DNA of 44,720 nt, taken from NCBI GenBank assembly GCA_945878025.1, contig CAMDXM010000004.1:1-44720 (forward strand), read 5' to 3'. The translations under genes and the position numbers were made by a program. The stretch comes from Pseudorhodoplanes sinuspersici (lineage in GTDB: Bacteria; Pseudomonadota; Alphaproteobacteria; Rhizobiales; Xanthobacteraceae). Below, piece after piece: positions 17,954 through 29,036 of the stretch (position 1 is the stretch's first letter; each line of letters opens with the position of its first letter). The notes below the pieces were generated by a model. That model did not search any database and had not been told where the DNA came from. It saw nothing but the letters and a program-made list of their open reading frames with translations.

Positions 17954-18901
17954 TCAGATATTGGCCCCGCGATTGAAGGCGTCGATCAGCTGATTGTAGT
18001 CGCGCAGCAGGCGCGGCGGCGAGCCCTCGACCATCCAGCCGCCGCCGCCGTTGAGCATCATCCGGTCGCCCTGGCTGTACGGCACCTTGTCGCGGACGCG
18101 GCGCATCAATTGCTTCGCGCTGGTGAGGAACGACTTCGAATTGCTGATGAACATCGAGCCGATCTTTGCGCCGCTGTCCGTGCCCGACACCTGCTCGGCG
18201 GCCTTCACGGTTGCTTCGAACTCGCCCAGCGCCTGCGTGAACGCGGCGAGGTCGGGCTTCTCCGCCTCCTGCGCGCGCATCACGCGCTTGGCCTGGATCA
18301 TCGTGGCCTGCACGTAATAGCGCGCCTTGCGGCCTTCGCTCTGCTCGATCTCGGCGAGGCGCTCCAGCGCGCGTTTGTCGTTGACGGTTTCGACGCCGTT
18401 GCGCAACGCCTTGTCGGCGCCCGCGAACGCATCCCACGCGGAGACGAGACGCGGATGCAGCGTCTTGCCCTTGGCCATCCGGTCGTCCTTGTAATTCTCC
18501 TGCGAATAATAGTCGTCGGCCTCCTTGAGCAGCGGCTCGAGCTTGCTCACCGCGTCGACGTAAGCCGAAGCCGCGGCTTCAAGCGCGGCGTCGCGCGGCT
18601 CGAGCGCATTGGCCTTCTCGACATTCTTCCGGCAATCGGCCGTCTCGTAAATGGTGTAGGTGCCGTAGATGATCCGCTCCTTGCCGGTCGGACCGCTCTG
18701 CGCGGCCCAGCTGAAATAGCGCTTGCGCGAGTCGTAGGAACGCTCCGAGAGCCGGTTGATGCAGCCGACATAGGCGTTCATTTTTTCAGCGGACATTTTA
18801 TCGCCTGGCGACGGCGTCTGGGCGGCCGCACGATCTGCGAGGGCTGGCGCGAGCAGGGCAGCGGCGCTGGCGGCAATGATCAATGTACGGATCGGATTCA
18901 T
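17954..18901 (-). CDS. DUF3829 (YiiG-like) exported protein
   Basis: The start is placed at the ATG at 18901, where GGGGA lies 7 bases upstream; an in-frame ATG two codons earlier is possible. The 315-aa product has a Sec signal peptide ('TLIIAASAAALLAPALADRA') cut near 'AAAQT', then an almost all-helical domain. It includes 'KMNAYVGCINRLSERSYDSR', 'RYYVQATMIQAKRVMRAQE' and a C-terminal 'SFLTSAKQLMRRVRDK...DYNQLIDAFN'. This is the pattern of DUF3829/YiiG proteins, periplasmic and usually lipoproteins. No lipobox is seen here. Function unknown. Confidence 0.8.
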   Translation of the reverse strand: MNPIRTLIIAASAAALLAPALADRAAAQTPSPGDKMSAEKMNAYVGCINRLSERSYDSRKRYFSWAAQSGPTGKERIIYGTYTIYETADCRKNVEKANALEPRDAALEAAASAYVDAVSKLEPLLKEADDYYSQENYKDDRMAKGKTLHPRLVSAWDAFAGADKALRNGVETVNDKRALERLAEIEQSEGRKARYYVQATMIQAKRVMRAQEAEKPDLAAFTQALGEFEATVKAAEQVSGTDSGAKIGSMFISNSKSFLTSAKQLMRRVRDKVPYSQGDRMMLNGGGGWMVEGSPPRLLRDYNQLIDAFNRGANI

Positions 18902-19077
18902 GTTCATATCCCCATCGCCAGCGGCAGCGCGTCCCGCACCCGAACAATATGAGAGGTGCGGCCGCGGTGCCAAGCGGTGAGGGTTAGTCGCGGGAAGCCC
19001 ATCACAGGTTCGAGGCGAAGCGGTGAATTTTGCCGAACTCAACCCGTCCTACAGTTGCGGAGATGTCCAAGGACCGT

Positions 19078-19734
19078 TCACTGGAAAGGATTCGCTGGGT
19101 CGTAGTTATCGCGTTCCGCGTCAGCGATTTCGTGCCAATAACCAGTTTTGTCGAGGGTAAAGCCCATCTTCTTTGCAATTTGTAAGACGATTTTCTCCCG
19201 CAGAAGCGCGGCGCATTCTAGCGCGATCCTTGCCTCGTCGGGGGCAGCGTCTTCGCCTTCATGTACAATGCGATTGCGCTTGCGGATTACCGTTTCGATG
19301 AGTGTCTTCCAGAATATTGAGCCATCTGACAATTTTAGCTCTTTAATGTCGATGCCGTAAATCTCTAGCATGCGAGGAAGGATGTCTCGCTCCTGGGCTG
19401 TTTTGCCGGCAGTTATATGCTGGACAAGTAGTTGAGCCCAATCGTCTGATAGAAAGGCCCCCTGAAGCAACGGTCGAACAAGCATGAATCGAATAATGAG
19501 TTCTATGGCCGTCACTGCTCCAACGACGGCGTAACGAGGGTATCCCGATTGACTTGCATACCTGGCTTGAGCAATCACGTCTTCAATTCGTGCGTCGATG
19601 GCATCACCGTACGTGCCGAGATATTCACGAATGCGTTCTTCTGGAATATCTTTTAGAGTTTGGGCGATAAATTCCTGTCGGCCCAATTCTTCGAAATATT
19701 CTTCCTCGTAGTAACTTTCGGGATCGCGGCTCAT
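19078..19734 (-). CDS. HEPN-like protein with an RNxxxH motif
   Basis: The 218-aa, mostly helical protein has no signal or membrane segment. Residues 150-160, 'IRKRNRIVHEG', contain R153-x4-H158 with Asn154. That is the R-x4-6-H signature of HEPN domains, many of which are RNases in toxin-antitoxin, CRISPR and abortive-infection systems. The preceding helices ('AVVGAVTAIELIIRFMLVRP') fit the same fold. The N-terminus is very acidic ('PESYYEEEYFEELG'). Base composition is AT-richer than the flanks. It is 60 bases downstream of a papain-like gene on the same strand. RNase activity and a defence role are inference; it could also be a non-catalytic HEPN protein. Confidence 0.6.
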   Translation of the reverse strand: MSRDPESYYEEEYFEELGRQEFIAQTLKDIPEERIREYLGTYGDAIDARIEDVIAQARYASQSGYPRYAVVGAVTAIELIIRFMLVRPLLQGAFLSDDWAQLLVQHITAGKTAQERDILPRMLEIYGIDIKELKLSDGSIFWKTLIETVIRKRNRIVHEGEDAAPDEARIALECAALLREKIVLQIAKKMGFTLDKTGYWHEIADAERDNYDPANPFQ

Positions 19735-19794
19735 CGGCAGGCTCGTGGGCTGTGGTGGAGGATGCCGGACACGCGTCCCGGATCACCGCATTTA

Positions 19795-20658
19795 TTAGCT
19801 GTAACTAAGATTGAATTCCGGAATAATTTTCTCACGCCAGAACTCAATTGCAGGGCGCCCGCGATCACCTTCGTCGTTGATCTGTTCCAGAGGAACGTCT
19901 GTCTGTCTAATTGCTACCGGGACGTAGTGAAGGATCAATTGTCCACGAGAGACTTCGAAAGCTGGGAAGATTGCGCCAAAGGCTCTTAAACGCGGCTCCA
20001 GGCGATAATGTAAATCTGAATCCGGATACCCTGCCACGGCAGCCTGAGCTCGTATCTTGTCACTTACAACGTCGCCAACCGTGGGTCGAATCTTTCTGGC
20101 TTCTTTAGCAGCCAATATGAACTCGGGGAGATGACGGCCCATTTCGTCGGCCGCCCAATGCTGGAGGGAAATTGTTGCATCCATGATTTGGTAAGGGGGT
20201 GCAACGACCCAAGCGTGACCCAAGGCAGCACCAGCAAAGTCTGGTTCATCCACGGAGTGAAGCATTCGCCGAATACGACCGCCGTCCACCTCCAGTGTTA
20301 GTGATCCTGCAACTGCAAAACTCCAAACACCGAGACGATCGAGAATTCGGCTGATCATTCCTGACGCCGCGACGCAACCTCCCTCGAATCCGTGCTCAAC
20401 AAATTCCGAATGAACAAGTTTTGTTAGCCGAGGAACCGTGCCCCTTACATGCTCAGCATAAGCATCATTAAACGGACGGAGGTTCACCCACTCGGCGTAT
20501 TTTTCCAAAAAATTATGATCTCTGGATTCTTCAGCGAGAAATTTTGGTTGATCGTAGAATCCCCACTGCGACGTATCGACGCCTAGGTTAATTAGCTCCT
20601 GGTCTATGCATTCAAATCGTCGATTGTTCCTTGGACGCCGTCGCTTCGCTTCGCCCAT
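19795..20658 (-). CDS. Papain/transglutaminase-like protein with a Cys-His-Asp triad
   Basis: The 287-aa protein starts 'MGEAKRRRPRN', a basic leader seen on various cytoplasmic proteins. The central domain has Cys95 in 'GGCVAASGMISRIL', His148 in 'LGHAWVVAPP' and Asp160 in 'IMDATI'. This order and spacing (Cys at a helix start, His-Ala-Trp strand, Asp strand) matches transglutaminase-like/papain-fold enzymes. There is no signal peptide, so it probably acts in the cytoplasm. Base composition is lower in GC than the flanking genes. The HEPN-like gene lies just downstream on the same strand. Substrate and partner are unknown; the family call rests on the three motifs only. Confidence 0.55.
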   Translation of the reverse strand: MGEAKRRRPRNNRRFECIDQELINLGVDTSQWGFYDQPKFLAEESRDHNFLEKYAEWVNLRPFNDAYAEHVRGTVPRLTKLVHSEFVEHGFEGGCVAASGMISRILDRLGVWSFAVAGSLTLEVDGGRIRRMLHSVDEPDFAGAALGHAWVVAPPYQIMDATISLQHWAADEMGRHLPEFILAAKEARKIRPTVGDVVSDKIRAQAAVAGYPDSDLHYRLEPRLRAFGAIFPAFEVSRGQLILHYVPVAIRQTDVPLEQINDEGDRGRPAIEFWREKIIPEFNLSYS

Positions 20659-20782
20659 TTCAATGCCTCATTGTGTGATTCTATTGGTCATCTTGTCGAT
20701 GAAGCCGGTGGTCCCTCTACTACCTTAAGTTGACTCTTGCAGGGTTTTCTAGCCATTATGTTCCTAGGGAAGGGGAAATCCC

Positions 20783-21058
20783 ATGCAACGCTTACTCATT
20801 TTAACGACGCTGATGTCATCGGTCGCGATGTCGCCAACAGCGACTATGGCTCAATCAAAGGACCTTAATGTCCAGACGACGACGTCAGGCGGCGGATCCA
20901 CGACGACGACCCAAGGCACGAAAGAGATCGGCGGCGTGACAGTCTACGGCCAGCAAAAAACATTCAGTTCATCCGGTACTCCCGGCTCGAACCCCCATAA
21001 CAGCCAGTCGTCTACTGGTGTCGGAATCGTCATACCCATACCGGAAAAGAAAAAGTGA
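20783..21058 (+). CDS. Small exported Ser/Thr/Gly-rich protein, unknown
   Basis: The 91-aa product has a signal peptide ('LLILTTLMSSVAMSPTATMA', cut before 'QSKDL') and a low-complexity mature part rich in Thr, Ser and Gly ('TTTSGGGSTTTTQGT'), then 'IGGVTVYGQQKTF' and a lysine-rich end. AAGGGGAAA precedes the ATG. It is the first of three small plus-strand genes for exported proteins that overlap or nearly touch. No homologue is recognised. Confidence 0.6.
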   Translation: MQRLLILTTLMSSVAMSPTATMAQSKDLNVQTTTSGGGSTTTTQGTKEIGGVTVYGQQKTFSSSGTPGSNPHNSQSSTGVGIVIPIPEKKK

Positions 21059-21074
21059 TTTGGGATGGGCGCAA

Positions 21075-21344
21075 ATGGAACACCTTAAATACTTTCGCGC
21101 TTATCTGACCTTCCTTTTTATTTCAGCTATTTTTTCTGACGTAGCGTCAGCGCAAAGTCAGCGCGCCGCCACCGGCACGCTTACGCGCACTACCGTGCAC
21201 CATTCGGACGGCAGTAAGGAGATTATTTATCCTGACGGGCGGCGCGAGCATCGAAACGCTGACGGGACTCGGCGCGGGAAAACAAAGGTCTGCAGTAATG
21301 GCCCGACCGGCGGCAATATAGTGACGTGTTACTATGTGGACTGA
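21075..21344 (+). CDS. Small exported protein with a Gly/Asp/Arg repeat, unknown
   Basis: The start is set at the ATG at 21075 because a signal peptide begins there ('FRAYLTFLFISAIFSDVASA'); the frame is open to 21018, overlapping the preceding gene. The 89-aa product has a mature part with 'HHSDGSKEIIYPDGRREHRN', a short repeated strand-turn pattern reminiscent of DG-rich beta repeats, and two cysteines ('KVCSNGP', 'VTCYYVD') that may form a disulfide. Likely periplasmic or secreted. Family unknown. Its end overlaps the next gene. Confidence 0.55.
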   Translation: MEHLKYFRAYLTFLFISAIFSDVASAQSQRAATGTLTRTTVHHSDGSKEIIYPDGRREHRNADGTRRGKTKVCSNGPTGGNIVTCYYVD

Positions 21345-21759
21345 CGGGATGTGCGGCAGCGCATCTCTCAAGATTGCGATTGTTCTTACCATCACTTTGC
21401 TATGCATGCCGGGATGTGCCGCGATTGCAGCAGCTGAGGGTGCTCAGATTAGTCGGCTAAGGCTTGCCAGCCCAAGGCTTGCGATTGATCTATCGGCGCG
21501 CTCCCGGCCCACAAGCGGGAATCGCTATATTCGCATTAGTCTGGTGAGATATTCTGGACAAGTCGTTTGTCGCGCTCGCAATTTTAGCGGAACGTACTCA
21601 ATTGCAATCAGGGCGGACGTTTATCCTGCGGGCATTCTTGGTGGGCACAGCACGGCGAGTACTGTTCTTTTGCCAAATGATCGTCAGAATATTTTTGGTT
21701 GGCTAGATTCCCAACAAGGAATTTCTTGCACGTTGCTGTCAGCGATCATTCAGCCATGA
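21334..21759 (+). CDS. Exported protein, unknown
   Basis: The 141-aa product (ATG at 21334; an in-frame ATG five codons later is as likely) has a hydrophobic leader ('LKIAIVLTITLLCMPGC') with 'CMPGC' in a poor lipobox context, so it is either a lipoprotein or a Sec-exported protein. The mature part has beta-like segments and cysteines in 'QVVCRARNF' and 'GISCTLLSA'. It overlaps the previous gene by 11 bases. It ends the AT-richer patch; a dispersed palindrome follows at 21765. Confidence 0.5.
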   Translation: MWTDGMCGSASLKIAIVLTITLLCMPGCAAIAAAEGAQISRLRLASPRLAIDLSARSRPTSGNRYIRISLVRYSGQVVCRARNFSGTYSIAIRADVYPAGILGGHSTASTVLLPNDRQNIFGWLDSQQGISCTLLSAIIQP

Positions 21760-21764
21760 AGTAA

Positions 21765-21800
21765 GTCGTGGATGGCCGGGTCAAGCCCGGCCATGACGAC
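21765..21800. repeat. Dispersed palindrome (GTGGATGGCCGGG type)
   Basis: GTGGATGGCCGGG-TCAAG-CCCGGCCATGAC is a single copy of the palindrome family also seen at 17404, 34104 and 41020. It lies between the convergent ends of the exported protein gene and thiC and could act as a bidirectional transcription end, but has no T run. Confidence 0.75.
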
Positions 21801-21817
21801 GGAGAGAGGCGGGCGCC

Positions 21818-24161
<2,344 letters not shown>

Positions 24162-24167
24162 GTCCTG

Positions 24168-24252
24168 TCCCTTCGCCGGTGTGAGCCGGATCAGGTTCAA
24201 AGGGTCACCGCGTACACTTGCGGTCTCTCAGCCCCATACCGGGACTCCCCTC
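24168..24252 (-). promoter_or_regulatory. TPP riboswitch (THI element)
   Basis: Read on the minus strand, the conserved pieces appear in order: GGGGAGTCCCGG, GGGGCTGAGA, ACCCTTTGAACCTGATC, and CCGGCGAAGGGA. These are the hallmark P1-P5 segments of the thiamine pyrophosphate riboswitch. It lies 7 bases upstream of the ATG at 24161, so it probably sequesters that ribosome site when TPP is bound, shutting off the membrane protein and thiC. Confidence 0.95.
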
Positions 24253-24263
24253 GGAACGCCGCT

Positions 24264-24291
24264 AATGTATGCCGTTGTCGCCGTCTGTCAA
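24264..24291 (-). promoter_or_regulatory. Sigma-70-type promoter of the thiamine operon
   Basis: On the minus strand a perfect -35 TTGACA (24291-24286) is followed after 16 bases by TACATT (24269-24264), four of six matches to TATAAT. Transcription would start a few bases before the TPP riboswitch, which is the right spacing. Confidence 0.75.
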
Positions 24292-24329
24292 CGCGGGTGG
24301 CGTGGCGGTGGACGTGTAAGGACGATGGG

Positions 24330-25651
24330 CTAGATCGCGCGCGGCAAATCGATGCGCGCGATCAAGCCTGACGTTTGGCCGTCATGCAGGGTCAGCCTGC
24401 CGTGGTGGGATTCCGCAATGCCACGCGCGATGGCGAGGCCGAGCCCAAATCCATGGAAATCATTCATGCTGCGCGCGGCGTCGCCGCGGACAAACGGCTC
24501 CAGCATCGCGGCCTTGTCGGCGTCCGCTATTCCGGGGCCGCCATCCTCGACCTCGATCCGGATCGCCGACGTGAACACCGAGAGACGCACGGACGCTCGG
24601 CCGCCGTAACGGATGGCATTGTCGACGAGATTTCTGACGGCGCGTTGCAAGTCGTCTGGCCGTCCGTCAATCGCGAGATGAGCCGGACCACCGTAGCTCA
24701 CGTCGTGACCGGCGTCGCTGAATTCGTCGCAGATCGTCTGCAACAACGTGACTGCGTCGACGCGGGTCATCTCCTCGCGCGAACCGTCCCGCAGATAGGA
24801 CAGGACCGCGTCGATCATTGCCTTCATCTGGTCGAGATCGCGCGTCATTTGATCGCGCAACGCCGGATCTTGCAGGAATTCGCAGCGTAGCCGCATGCGC
24901 GTGATCGGCGTTCGCAGATCGTGACCCATGGCGGCCAGCGTGCGGGTGCGGTCTTGCACCAATTTCTTGATGCGCTCGCGCATCTTGTTGAGCGCTCTGG
25001 CGGCGGCGCGGACTTCAACCGGGCCGCGCTCGGGAATGGGCACGATATCGTCGTCGGGCGTGAATCCTTCCGCTGCGATGGCGAATCCGCTCAGTGGTCT
25101 GGTCAAGGACCGCGCTGCCCAAAAAGCCAAAAACGTGACGCTGATGACCACGAACAGCAAAGTCACGATCAACGGTCCGGCAAAGCGAGGCGGCCCCAAT
25201 TCCGGCGCCACCCGCACAATGACAGAATCGCTGTCCGGCAGCCGGATGGCGAATGTTGCGTGTTGCTCCTGACCGGGTTGTGACTTCTCCGCGATCGCTG
25301 CGATCCGGAAATCGGGTCCAAGGTCGCGCCGCAGATAATCGAGACGCGGATCGAAGCGTTCGGCGCCGTTGTCGGCTGCGCCCTGGCGGAGGCCGATACC
25401 GGGGAGCGCGTTCGCGACACCTGCCAGAACCTGCGCGCGCGCGCCCTGCGGTACGGCCGCGATCATCCGAATGACGGCGATGAGTTCGGCCGGCTGGGGC
25501 TGCCGGCTCGGCGATGCAGGCCTATCGAAACCGCCGCGGCTCCAGAGCAGGCTTGCCGTGATAACCATGTGGATCGCGACCAGCGACGCGACGATCAGGA
25601 TCGCCATCTGGCCGCTGATCCGGTTCGGCAGAAAGACCCGGGCGCTCCAGT

Positions 25652-25655
<4 letters not shown>
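24330..25655 (-). CDS. Sensor histidine kinase (EnvZ/OmpR-type partner)
   Basis: The 441-aa protein has a first membrane helix at 17-39, a periplasmic sensor region of about 120 residues (40-160), a second helix at 160-182, and a HAMP domain starting at 'ARSLTRPLSGFA'. The HisKA has His245 in 'AAMGHDLRTPITRMRL', and the HATPase has 'NLVDNAIRYGG', 'EDGGPGIADAD' and 'GFGLGLAIARG'. It should autophosphorylate at His245 and pass phosphate to the response regulator at 25652. The stimulus cannot be read from the sensor sequence. The genes overlap by 4 bases. Confidence 0.93.
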
Positions 25656-26371
<716 letters not shown>

Positions 26372-26396
26372 AAGGATGTCATGTCCGAGGATTTTT

Positions 26397-26439
26397 GTTT
26401 CTGATTGTTTCTGACGGCAATTCCGAAACGCGGCGAAAC
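26397..26439. promoter_or_regulatory. Candidate response-regulator operator (four half-sites)
   Basis: GTTTCTGA occurs at 26397-26404 and 26407-26414, a direct repeat with 10-bp period. CGAAAC occurs at 26424-26429 and 26434-26439, also with 10-bp period. The two pairs are inverted relative to each other (GTTTC versus GAAAC). OmpR-family regulators bind direct repeats about one helical turn apart, and the site lies between the regulator gene and the divergent 26541 gene. Confidence 0.55.
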
Positions 26440-26540
26440 AAACCCGAACATCAACGGCAATAAGCTATTAAGGCGCGCCGCCGATGCTCATGAAACCACG
26501 TTGGCGGACGATTCGCCAACACGACAGGCGGAGACTCCGA

Positions 26541-27071
26541 ATGACATCGATTTCGTCAAGTGCAATGTTTCAGCGGACATCTCCGCGCGAGATGCTGCAG
26601 AATGAGTTGCTTTCTGAAATTTCCTCGGGTGCCATCAGTGCGAAAGACCAGGATGCGCTGAGCACGGCGCTCGATTCAATCGACGCGACGCTGAAAAGCG
26701 GCCGGCCTTCCATCGGCGGCAAGCCGCCGTCGCCCGATGAAATGAAAAGCAAGGTTGACGGTCTGATCCAGGGTCAGGTCGATAGCGGCGCGCTCACGAG
26801 CGAGCAGGCCGAAGAACTGAAGTCTGTGTTCGCCAACGCCATGCCGAAGGGCGGCCCGCGCGGCCCAGGTGGTCCGGGCGTTGGCGGCGGCCCGGGCGGC
26901 GTTGGTGGCGTGAACGAAAGTGAGGATTCGGAGGACTCGGACAACCTTGCCGAGATACTGCAGAAATTCATCACGTCGCTGCAGGAGTCCAAGAGCTCGG
27001 CGAGCTATGGCGAAAGCGGCGACAAGCTGCTCTCGGATATCTCGTCGCTGATCGTTGACTACAAGGCTTAG
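26541..27071 (+). CDS. Acidic, glycine-rich protein, unknown
   Basis: The ATG at 26541 follows GGCGGAGACTCC; the frame is open to 26484 but without a ribosome site. The 176-aa product is helical at both ends, with 'LQNELLSEISSGAISAKDQD' and 'LAEILQKFITSLQESKSSAS'. A Gly/Pro-rich middle ('GGPRGPGGPGVGGGPGG') and an acidic patch ('ESEDSEDSDN') separate the ends. It has no signal peptide or membrane segment. It is divergent from the two-component operon and shares its candidate operator, so it may be a target of that system. Family not recognised. Confidence 0.7.
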   Translation: MTSISSSAMFQRTSPREMLQNELLSEISSGAISAKDQDALSTALDSIDATLKSGRPSIGGKPPSPDEMKSKVDGLIQGQVDSGALTSEQAEELKSVFANAMPKGGPRGPGGPGVGGGPGGVGGVNESEDSEDSDNLAEILQKFITSLQESKSSASYGESGDKLLSDISSLIVDYKA

Positions 27072-27125
27072 TCAGCAGCGTGATTCGTAACTCAGGCGAG
27101 CGAAGAGCAAGCCGCTGGCCGTTGT

Positions 27126-28691
27126 TCAGTTTGCCGGCAGCTTGCTCACCGCCGCGCGCACATTGCCGTCGGCTTCCGCGATCACGCGCAAGGTTTTCGA
27201 ATCGAAGGCGATGTCGGTGAGGCGCAAGCCAGTCACGGCGGCCTCGACGCTCACGCCCTCGCTCTGCTGGCGGAAATCCGCGATCGCCTTCTCGATGCTG
27301 GCGCGCGCATTGGCGGCGAAGGGCTTCAAGTCGACGACCGCGTTTTTCTGCAGGGCCGCCTGCAGATAGGGCATGGCGGCGCGGGCGGCCGCGCCCAGAA
27401 GCCCGAAGGCGGCTTCCGATTCCAGCGCGAGCGAAATGTCGGTCATGCGCAGGATCTGCTGCTCGCGGTCGAGCACGGGCTTGCCCCAGACATGCACGGT
27501 CGCCTCGGTGCCGAAGCCGAACCAGCTTTTTCTTTCGCTCGCTTTCACCAGGAGCGAGATCAACAGCCGGTCGCCGGAGGCCGCGATCTTGGCGCGCAGC
27601 ACGGTGACGCCGATCGGCCCGCTGCCGTCTTCCGGGAAAGAGCGGCCCTTCATCTGCGTTTCCAGCAGACGGTTCACTTCGGTGAAGGGCACGTCGATCG
27701 GCACGCCGATATTGACGCGGCCCCGTTCGAGCGGCGGCACGATCTCGACCTTCGCCGGAAACGGGCAGCTCGGCTTGTTCTCGCTGGCGACGATGCGGCT
27801 GTCGGCCTGCACGCCGAGGGTCAATGTCAGCGCATTGGCGTCGACCTTCGGCTGCGCCGCGAAGGCGCGGGTCGGGCGCAGTTCGAGCCAGAGATTGGGA
27901 AAGCCGGTCGCGCCGCCGCCGAGCGGGATCGAGCGGCACATCTTGGCCCATTCCTTGCGCGCGGCGTTTTCCAGGAACGGGTCGGCGCGCAGGCGCGTCT
28001 GCAAGGCGGCGATCTGTTCGTTCACGGCCTTGTCGAGCAAGGGCTTTACTTCCTTGGAGACGTTGAGCTTGAGCCCCGCGATGGTCACCGCATTGTCGCC
28101 GATGGCGACCTGCGCGGTGAGATTGGGTTCGATCCGCCAATTGGTCGCGATTGAGGGCCGCGAGGTGACAGCGACATTGCCGCGGAAATCGGCGCGCTGG
28201 TCGAGCGCCTTGCCGGCGAAGCTCTCGACCTTGCGGCCGAGATTGCCGTCGAGCAGGCTGGTGATGGTGCCGCCGAGATTGGCCGCCTGCGAGCCGAGCT
28301 GTCCGGTCACGCGCAGCGCGCCATTGAGGCTGGTCGACAGCGTCATGCCGTTGGCGTCGCCATTCACCACGAGCGGCGAGCGCGCGGCCGTGAAGCCGAT
28401 CTCGGCTTTTGGGAGCACTTTGCCGATCGGATTGTCCGGCTTGCCGGCGAGGTCGCGCGGCGCCGCGCGTTCAAGCGCGTCGCGGATCGCGGGCAGCGCG
28501 ATCGCGACCGGCGCGATGATGACGGACGTGCGCGTCACCGGGGGCAGCGGCGGCATTTCGGCAAGGGCAGGGAGACGGCCGGGCTCGCGCCCTTCGCGCG
28601 GCCAGAAATAATCCATGGTCCAGAGGCTCACGGTGAACGACACCGCGACGACAAGCGCGCCCATCAGCCCTCTGGTCAGAATTGGAATCAT
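27126..28691 (-). CDS. DUF4403 family protein
   Basis: From the ATG at 28691 the product is 521 aa; an open frame to 28757 is possible. It has an N-terminal hydrophobic anchor ('GLMGALVVAVSFTVSLWTMD') and then a long beta-rich exported domain typical of DUF4403. Signs of the family are 'SVIIAPVAIALPAIRDALE', the central 'WRIEPNLTAQVAIGDNAVTI', 'EEVNRLLET'-like 'FTEVNRLLETQMKG', and 'GTEATVHVWGKPVLDREQQI'. The fold resembles lipid-binding SMP/BPI-type tubular domains, so an envelope lipid role is possible but unproven. It stands alone. Confidence 0.85.
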   Translation of the reverse strand: MIPILTRGLMGALVVAVSFTVSLWTMDYFWPREGREPGRLPALAEMPPLPPVTRTSVIIAPVAIALPAIRDALERAAPRDLAGKPDNPIGKVLPKAEIGFTAARSPLVVNGDANGMTLSTSLNGALRVTGQLGSQAANLGGTITSLLDGNLGRKVESFAGKALDQRADFRGNVAVTSRPSIATNWRIEPNLTAQVAIGDNAVTIAGLKLNVSKEVKPLLDKAVNEQIAALQTRLRADPFLENAARKEWAKMCRSIPLGGGATGFPNLWLELRPTRAFAAQPKVDANALTLTLGVQADSRIVASENKPSCPFPAKVEIVPPLERGRVNIGVPIDVPFTEVNRLLETQMKGRSFPEDGSGPIGVTVLRAKIAASGDRLLISLLVKASERKSWFGFGTEATVHVWGKPVLDREQQILRMTDISLALESEAAFGLLGAAARAAMPYLQAALQKNAVVDLKPFAANARASIEKAIADFRQQSEGVSVEAAVTGLRLTDIAFDSKTLRVIAEADGNVRAAVSKLPAN

Positions 28692-28869
28692 GCAGGGTCC
28701 CGGCCGCGATGACTCGGTTGAGTCTAGAACGGATCGGGGCGAGCGCATATCGGGCATTTTGGCCGCGCGCCGCGGCGATGTCGCATCGCGGCCTTAATCC
28801 CTGAAAAGCGGCTTCGGGCTCGAAAGGGTAAAACACGATCTTTTAGAACGAAGACCTTGCTCCGTCGCC

Positions 28870-28993
28870 GTCACCCTGAGGTGCGAGGCGACGAAGTCGC
28901 CGAGCCTCGAAGGGCAATGGCCAAGTTTTCACCTGCCTTGGCCGTTCATCCTTCGAGGCTCGCTCGCTTTGCTCGCGAGCACCTCAGGATGAC
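28870..28993. repeat. Dispersed palindrome doublet (CATCCTTCGAGG family)
   Basis: Two copies face each other: GTCACCCTGAGG...GCCTCGAAGG (28870-28913 or so), then TCATCCTTCGAGG...CACCTCAGGATGAC (28946-28993). The spacer holds GGCCAAG...CTTGGCC. The element at 21919 inside thiC has the same ends. The 28692-28869 stretch before it shows nothing else. Confidence 0.8.
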
Positions 28994-29036
28994 GGATTGC
29001 AAATCCCGATCCGATCCAATTCGGATCAATCATGCT

